Part shown: positions 19,201 to 22,701 of the stretch, one piece after another
Numbering within the stretch: the first letter of the stretch is position 1
How the letters are laid out: the number at the start of each line of letters is the position of its first letter
DNA from: Pelargonium nanum
Lineage: Eukaryota; Streptophyta; Magnoliopsida; Geraniales; Geraniaceae
Assembly: GCA_036897485.1 (NCBI GenBank)
Contig: JAYMTF010001546.1
Span: forward strand, 1-22,701
Direction: 5' to 3'
DNA length: 22,701 nt
Notes under the pieces: generated by a model
Told to the model about the DNA's origin: nothing
What the model saw: the letters and a program-made list of their open reading frames with translations, nothing else
Databases searched by the model: none
Translations under genes and position numbers: made by a program

Positions 19201-20612
19201 GTCAGTCGACGTTAAGAATGCTTATAATCTTGAAAGGGATGGACACAAAGATCGACACTGACTTGAACAAGTGAGCATGTGATGCAACGAACGTTCTAAT
19301 TCAAGATGTCAACGACAATAATTCTACTCCAATTATAGTAATTCTTCCTCATTTGATAGTTTCAAATAATTACAAAGATTCTGCAGTATGATTAGAACAT
19401 TATGATAGTATATACATTGAGCTCTCAGTAAATAGCTATAAATGCATTTCTTTAGGTTGGTAAACGGAAATATATATATATATATATATTTCCGTTTACC
19501 AACCCGACACAGCCGGTTCGACCAGTTTGGCAACCAGTCTGGTTAATATATGACTCAGTGCCCTGATCAAACCTGGAAACCCCGGTACAAACCAGTCAAA
19601 CCCGGTGCCGGTAGAACAGGCTTTGAAAAAATATATATTTTGATTAGTTTTTCTGCTGGACTTTGATTTTTTAGTGTTATTGGGTTTCTCTTTTGTGTAT
19701 TGACTTGAGATCAATTTTACCAATATAAAAGTTAAAACCTAAAACTCCACCCTCTAACTTAAGTCTTAAAATTCACAATTCAACCTTTGAAGGCATTAAA
19801 TTAAAATGTATTTTGAGTTAAATATCTTAGATATAATAAGTACTCATGCCATCCCAAAATGAGTGTTATGTTTCTCTCGAATATTTGTCCGAAAATGAGT
19901 GTCCTCTCAACTTATTTAGGAAGTTAGTTATGCAAAATTGTCAATAATATCATTCTAATAAGTTAGTATCTCTTTAGTTGTTATAAAACATAATCATGAG
20001 GATACAAGAGTAAATATATCACACTAACTAACTTCTTAGTTTTTCTCAAAATAGAAACAACGGCACTCATTTTGGGATGGAAGGAATATTATATATGATA
20101 TATTGATTTCATTTATTGTCAATGTATAACATTAATTATCAAAATTCTTAAAAAAAATCCTGATTTTTTTTGTTCATATGATGTCATAAGCTAACTTGAT
20201 GATGGCATCACGTATAACGCAGCCGGTCAACCCGGTGACATGACCAGTTAAGCTTCCAGGTTGGTTTTTAAAACATTGAAAAAAAGGTTTCTCTGACATA
20301 GAACATGTAACCAAATAACAATATAAAACATCAGATTATGAGTTCATGGAATTTAGAGCCTACCAAGTTCAGGACATGAGCAGGATAAAGAACAAGAAAA
20401 CAAACCAAAAGGGAACAAATTTACCATTTAAATCAGCTGAAGCAATTTTTGCCATTTAAACCTCTAGTAATAAATACCTGTTGTAATTTAAAGTGCTTAG
20501 CAACGTTTAGTACATCCAAAGATGTACGAGAATCCCTGAAGACTGTTGACAAGTGCTCCTCGGTGATTTTCTCAATATCCTCAGCAGTATATGGTTTCTC
20601 GTGCAAAAATTC
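16207..20612 (-). CDS. GALK: galactokinase, C-terminal exons only (partial, 178 aa)
   Basis: Phosphorylates galactose to galactose-1-phosphate with ATP, a cytosolic step in recycling cell-wall galactose. Five exons in gene order: 20612-20478, 19191-19121, 18097-18020, 16550-16409 and 16317-16207. All introns are GT-AG, with phases that join exactly (0, 2, 2, 0). The 178 residues match the plant GAL1 C-terminus: [13 protein letters not shown], then [58 protein letters not shown], the GHMP-kinase motif [14 protein letters not shown], and the ending [16 protein letters not shown]. Plant galactokinase is about 500 aa, so about 320 N-terminal residues, with the GRVNLIGEH signature and the ATP loop, lie beyond the right edge. 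No exon was found between 20613 and 22701. No stop or frameshift is present, so the gene looks intact. Four of the five introns in view are long and hold transposons. Confidence 0.93.
16854..17677 (+). mobile_element. degenerate, internally deleted Copia retrotransposon in a GALK intron
   Basis: Two sites resembling the initiator-Met-tRNA primer-binding site occur: TGATATCAGAGC at 16854-16865 and TGGTATCAAAGC at 16997-17008, each one mismatch from TGGTATCAGAGC. Near 17467-17677 the plus strand carries a frameshifted Copia RNase H tail. Readable pieces in shifting frames are [28 protein letters not shown] and DRHI, interrupted by in-frame stops. It ends in a GAGGATG stretch directly before an LTR-like TGTCAG. 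The gag, integrase and reverse transcriptase regions are missing. Lies antisense to GALK. Confidence 0.65.
17143..17194. repeat. 26-bp perfect tandem duplication
   Basis: A 26-bp unit beginning GCCACTAGAAGATGAACC is present twice without spacer (17143-17168 and 17169-17194), inside the degenerate Copia element. The two copies are identical. Confidence 0.9.
17678..17822 (+). repeat. probable 3' LTR remnant of the Copia element
   Basis: Starts TGTCAGTATTTTTAGGG immediately after the polypurine-like GAGGATG that follows the RNase H relic. It contains TATAAAATTCTC and ends near a CA dinucleotide at 17821-17822. No intact 5' LTR partner was found, so the right boundary is a guess. Confidence 0.4.
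18548..18838. mobile_element. fold-back MITE in a GALK intron
   Basis: The terminal inverted repeat AGGTGGCGTTTGT (18548-18560) pairs with ACGAACGCCACCT (18826-18838), one mismatch. The core is a long hairpin: arms 18696-18728 and 18738-18770 are complementary over 33 bp with one mismatch around a 9-bp loop. The flanks also share ACATTC in inverted orientation. The superfamily is uncertain (PIF/Harbinger-like or hAT-like). Confidence 0.7.
19455..19504. repeat. perfect 50-bp palindrome with (TA)9 core
   Basis: The arm GGTTGGTAAACGGAAA (19455-19470) is followed by nine TA units (19471-19488) and the exact reverse complement of the arm (19489-19504). There is no mismatch and no non-palindromic spacer. 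It lies in a GALK intron at the edge of a CCGG-rich hAT-like fragment. Confidence 0.95.
19505..19630 (-). repeat. hAT-like CCGGTT-rich repeat fragment
   Basis: On the minus strand the segment begins CAAAGCCTG and contains repeated ACCGG, CCGGGTTTGACTGG and GAACCGGCTG motifs, typical of widespread plant non-autonomous repeats with GTTTTcAAA-type ends. A related piece in the same orientation lies at 20217-20278. Confidence 0.45.
19843..20086. mobile_element. Stowaway MITE in a GALK intron
   Basis: A 244-bp element between TA duplications at 19841-19842 and 20087-20088. The left end CTCATGCCATCCCAAAATGA is the imperfect complement of the right end TCATTTTGGGATGGAAGGAA. Interior text (AGTTAGTTATGC, AATAAGTTAGTATCTC, TTTTCTCAAAATAGAAA) is shared with the copy in PAPS3 intron 9, so both come from one family. 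A second AAAATGAGTGT near the left end is a subfamily trait shared with the truncated copy at 7515-7690. Confidence 0.85.
20217..20278 (-). repeat. hAT-like repeat end (CAATGTTTTAAAAACC type)
   Basis: Read on the minus strand the segment starts CAATGTTTTAAAAACCAACC and continues with ACTGGTCATG and CCGGGTTGACCGGCTG. This matches the well-known terminal style of abundant plant hAT-type non-autonomous repeats. It pairs in style with 19505-19630, with the Stowaway copy between them. Confidence 0.45.
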
Positions 20613-21226
20613 CTATAGAAGAGACAAGAGGTATGGATAAACTTGCTATGGAAGAAACAATTATGACAAACCTTTTAAATTTACTCAAATCTAAAGCACA
20701 TGAATAAGTGATCTAGGACAGTCATGATAATACATAAATCAAAAAGAAAGAAGACCGAATTTAAGAACAAAGAAAGAAATTAAGGAGAAGAAAAGGAAGA
20801 AAGAAATTGTTTGAAATTTACAAATATCGTAAAAGCTGCCTCCAAACTAAACATAAACTAGTATTTATATAAAACACAACCAACTCCTACCCAAATCTAA
20901 TTTTAAAACAATTATGTTACTACTAAAAATTAGTAAACAAAACAAAAACTAAATAATATTGGTTGTTCCTTGTCATTCTCCCCCGATGAAAAAAAAAAAA
21001 CTCAACTCCGGCGAGTGGTATAACTAGGAAAAACTCAAGATTACAGGATTCATATTAAACAAGTCCTCAAAAGTACACAAACAATATATGTTGCTCATTC
21101 CCTCCATTAAAGCCATAAACCAGCGAGAGTAGTATCCATGATAGCTAACAAACCCTACAAAAGAGCTAAACAACATGGAAGTCTCACGAGTGGCTAGATA
21201 AGTTGTTAGTTCTTAGGGATAATTAC
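20613..21226 (-). other. start of a long GALK intron, no exon seen
   Basis: Intron sequence upstream (in gene sense) of the 20612 exon. Purine-rich on the plus strand around 20740-20815, with an A run near 20990. No frame matches the expected upstream galactokinase residues. Confidence 0.55.
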
Positions 21227-21376
21227 AGATGATCCCTGCAAACTTGTCACTACATCAGTTCCTAAAACTATTTTTCAAAGTAATTTACAACATATAAGTG
21301 TAGATGACCCCTACATAATTGTCACTTGAAGCACATGAGTTCCTAGAACATTTTTGAAAACAATTATGTTGTAGAT
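21227..21376. repeat. imperfect tandem repeat of Mutator-TIR-like sequence
   Basis: Two units of about 75 bp, 21227-21301 and 21302-21376. Both run AGATGAyCCCT.CA.A.TTGTCACT..., then AGTTCCTA.AAC and TTTT.AAA..AATT. The preceding GGATAATTACAGATGATCCC resembles the tip of the Mutator-like element at 7952, so this may be a degraded TIR duplicated in tandem. Confidence 0.5.
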
Positions 21377-21440
21377 TTGTACAATCAAACCAATCAAGTA
21401 CAAAACAGATAGTAAATCATTTAACCAATCCATTAAAACT

Positions 21441-21537
21441 AAAGCAATCAACAACAACAACAACAACAAAAACAGCTCATTTTGTACTTGATGATGAATT
21501 GATGATGGATGAGCTGTTTTTTGTAATTGATTGCTTT
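21441..21537. repeat. inverted repeat with (CAA)n expansion in one arm
   Basis: Left arm 21441-21480 (AAAGCAATCAA, CAA repeats, ACAGCTCAT) pairs with right arm 21509-21537 (ATGAGCTGTTTTTTG, ATTGATTGCTTT). The left arm is longer because of a run of CAA trinucleotides absent from the right arm. The loop is about 28 bp. Confidence 0.75.
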
Positions 21538-21674
21538 ATTTTTTATAGGTTATTTAAAATGTATGATGATCTTATTGTTATTTTGATTGATTTCATTGTA
21601 AAAAATCTTCAACTCAATCCGAGAAGACTCATGATCTTTTTTGCTACATAGCTTGAAAATGTTCAAGCATGAGG

Positions 21675-21961
21675 TGTCAAATAGGTGGCAGCTCAATGTT
21701 AAACTTGAGCACTTAAGGAGATGACCTCCTCCCTTAATCTCATGAGGTGTCCAGATTTCCTAATCAAGACCATGCAAGCCGGAGCTGTCCATATTTCCAG
21801 CAATCCTTAGCTTATAAGGAATGACTCATGTAATAGGAAATGAAGTAGATCTCATGTGTATAAATAGGGACTGTAATAGTTGCCTTAAGGAGGTTAGAGA
21901 TTTGTACTCTTCACTTTGATATATAGAAACTTGTCCCAAAATACTTATTCAAACTGGTGCA
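21675..21961 (+). repeat. LTR-like sequence in plus orientation (tentative)
   Basis: Begins TGTCAAATAGGTGGCAGC, contains a good promoter-like TATAAATAGGGACTG at about 21859, and can be ended at a CA at 21950-21951 or 21960-21961. This resembles a plant retrotransposon U3-R-U5 arrangement. No 5-bp target duplication matches at either end. Confidence 0.35.
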
Positions 21962-22105
21962 TTGTTGCTGCTCTCTTTTGCATCCTTGTTACCATCCTTA
22001 GCAACTTGAGTAGAAGGCTTATCTTAGACACAGCTCCACGTCTAAGAGCCGAACGCCGCTGGAAAATTTTGTTGAAAGTTCCAGGACGTTTCAAGTGGAT
22101 ACCAC

Positions 22106-22561
22106 TGTTAGTTTTTTGTAGAGGAGTAGTGTATGAAAATATGGAAGGAAATTGGCTATTAGGAGAGTGTCTAGAAAAATGAAGGAAAGTTAAGTGTTTA
22201 TAGAACTATAAAATGGAAGGAAAAACTAGAAGGCTAACTAACTAAAAAGAACTTGTAAAAGGAAGACAAAGGCTAACTATTAACTCTCTTGTGTATTGCT
22301 ATTACACTTGAACTTGATTGATTACAAGAAAAGATTACATACTATTTAGAGACATTTTAGAGCTCTAAGCTCTTGACACATATGAAGACACATGTCTTCT
22401 TTCAAGCTAAGGATGATTACATAATTCACACATTTGTACTCATGCATGACACACTAAATAGGAAGACAACACATAAGTGGACATTTGACACTAAGCATGA
22501 TACTCTAGCTAGGGAGATGACACTTATCTCTTGTACATGGAGAGTGTGTTATAATTTGACA
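22106..22561 (-). repeat. Copia LTR, minus orientation
   Basis: In the minus sense it starts TGTCAAATTATAACACAC at 22561, directly after a polypurine tract, and ends AACTAACA at 22106 (456 bp). It has a TATA-like CTCTAAATAGTATG around 22340. The bases just beyond its end, G then TGGTATCCAC (22104-22095), resemble a primer-binding site, which would normally follow a 5' LTR, not a 3' LTR. Confidence 0.65.
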
Positions 22562-22570
22562 CTCCTCCTT
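22562..22570 (-). promoter_or_regulatory. polypurine tract of a Copia element
   Basis: AAGGAGGAG on the minus strand lies exactly between the RNase H relic and the TG of the LTR. This is where the primer for plus-strand cDNA synthesis is expected. Confidence 0.65.
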
Positions 22571-22701
22571 AACACACTTTCTTGACATACCATACAAGTT
22601 TCTTAAGAACTCAAATTTTAGGGCTTTGGTGAATATATCTGCTACTTGTTAATCTGTGCTGCAGTGCTTCAACATGATTTCTCCATTTGCTGTTGTCTCT
22701 C
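22563..22701 (-). pseudogene. Copia polyprotein, RNase H C-terminus (broken, continues past the edge)
   Basis: The minus strand reads TANGEIMLKHCSTD, an in-frame TAA, then QVADIFTKALKFEFLRNLYG and MSRKCVKEEC. This is the end of a plant Ty1/Copia RNase H domain, where the usual residue after STD is Glu or another polar residue and FTKAL is the hallmark. The stop and loss of the few residues normally found between KAL and KFEFL show it is inactive here. The rest of the element lies to the right of the window. Confidence 0.85.

Noticed and set aside
21916..22182. Plus-strand frame of 88 codons at the right end
   Set aside because: It spans the LTR junction and the PBS-like region of the minus-strand Copia element and has no recognisable product.
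1..22701. CRISPR arrays, operons, phage or bacterial mobile elements
   Set aside because: The window is a plant nuclear region with spliced genes. No regularly spaced short repeats or bacterial gene organisation was seen.

Overview
This is a plant nuclear window, most likely from a eudicot. The genes are split by many GT-AG introns and the spacers are AT-rich. All transposon classes seen here (SINE, Stowaway, hAT-like, Mutator-like and Copia) are typical of plant chromosomes. I cannot name the species from the sequence.

Layout, left to right. 1-1600: spacer with a tRNA-derived SINE-like insertion. 1605-6649 (+): a ten-exon gene for a short poly(A) polymerase of the PAPS3 type (481 aa), with a telo-box and a possible uORF in its leader and a Stowaway MITE in its last intron. 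6941-8764: an array of non-autonomous DNA transposons: a 548-bp hAT-like element with an 8-bp target duplication, a truncated Stowaway and an 813-bp Mutator-like element. 9004-9522 (+): a single-exon gene for a secreted invertase / pectin methylesterase inhibitor (C/VIF-PMEI family, 172 aa), with a clear TATA box about 150 bp from the Mutator-like element. 9523-11700: mostly unassigned spacer holding a weak transposon-protein relic. 11708-13778 (-): a three-coding-exon gene for a single-pass membrane protein of 244 aa with no function I recognise, plus a 5'-UTR intron. 14571-16206: spacer with a fold-back MITE. 16207-20612 (-): the last five coding exons (178 aa) of a galactokinase gene (GALK/GAL1). 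Its N-terminal exons lie beyond the right edge. 20613-22701: the next GALK intron, more than 2 kb long, filled with retrotransposon sequence. It includes a Copia RNase H tail, an LTR and, oddly, a primer-binding-like site on the far side of that LTR.

The four genes are unrelated housekeeping or cell-wall genes and do not form a pathway. The PAPS3-GALK pairing appears to be old plant microsynteny, since the Arabidopsis genes carry nearby locus numbers as I remember them. I found no convincing new multi-gene system. The most interesting signals are a perfect 50-bp palindrome in a GALK intron, the LTR flanked by an RNase H/PPT on one side and a PBS on the other, several fold-back MITEs inside or near genes, and divergent active-site or contact residues in the poly(A) polymerase and the invertase inhibitor.
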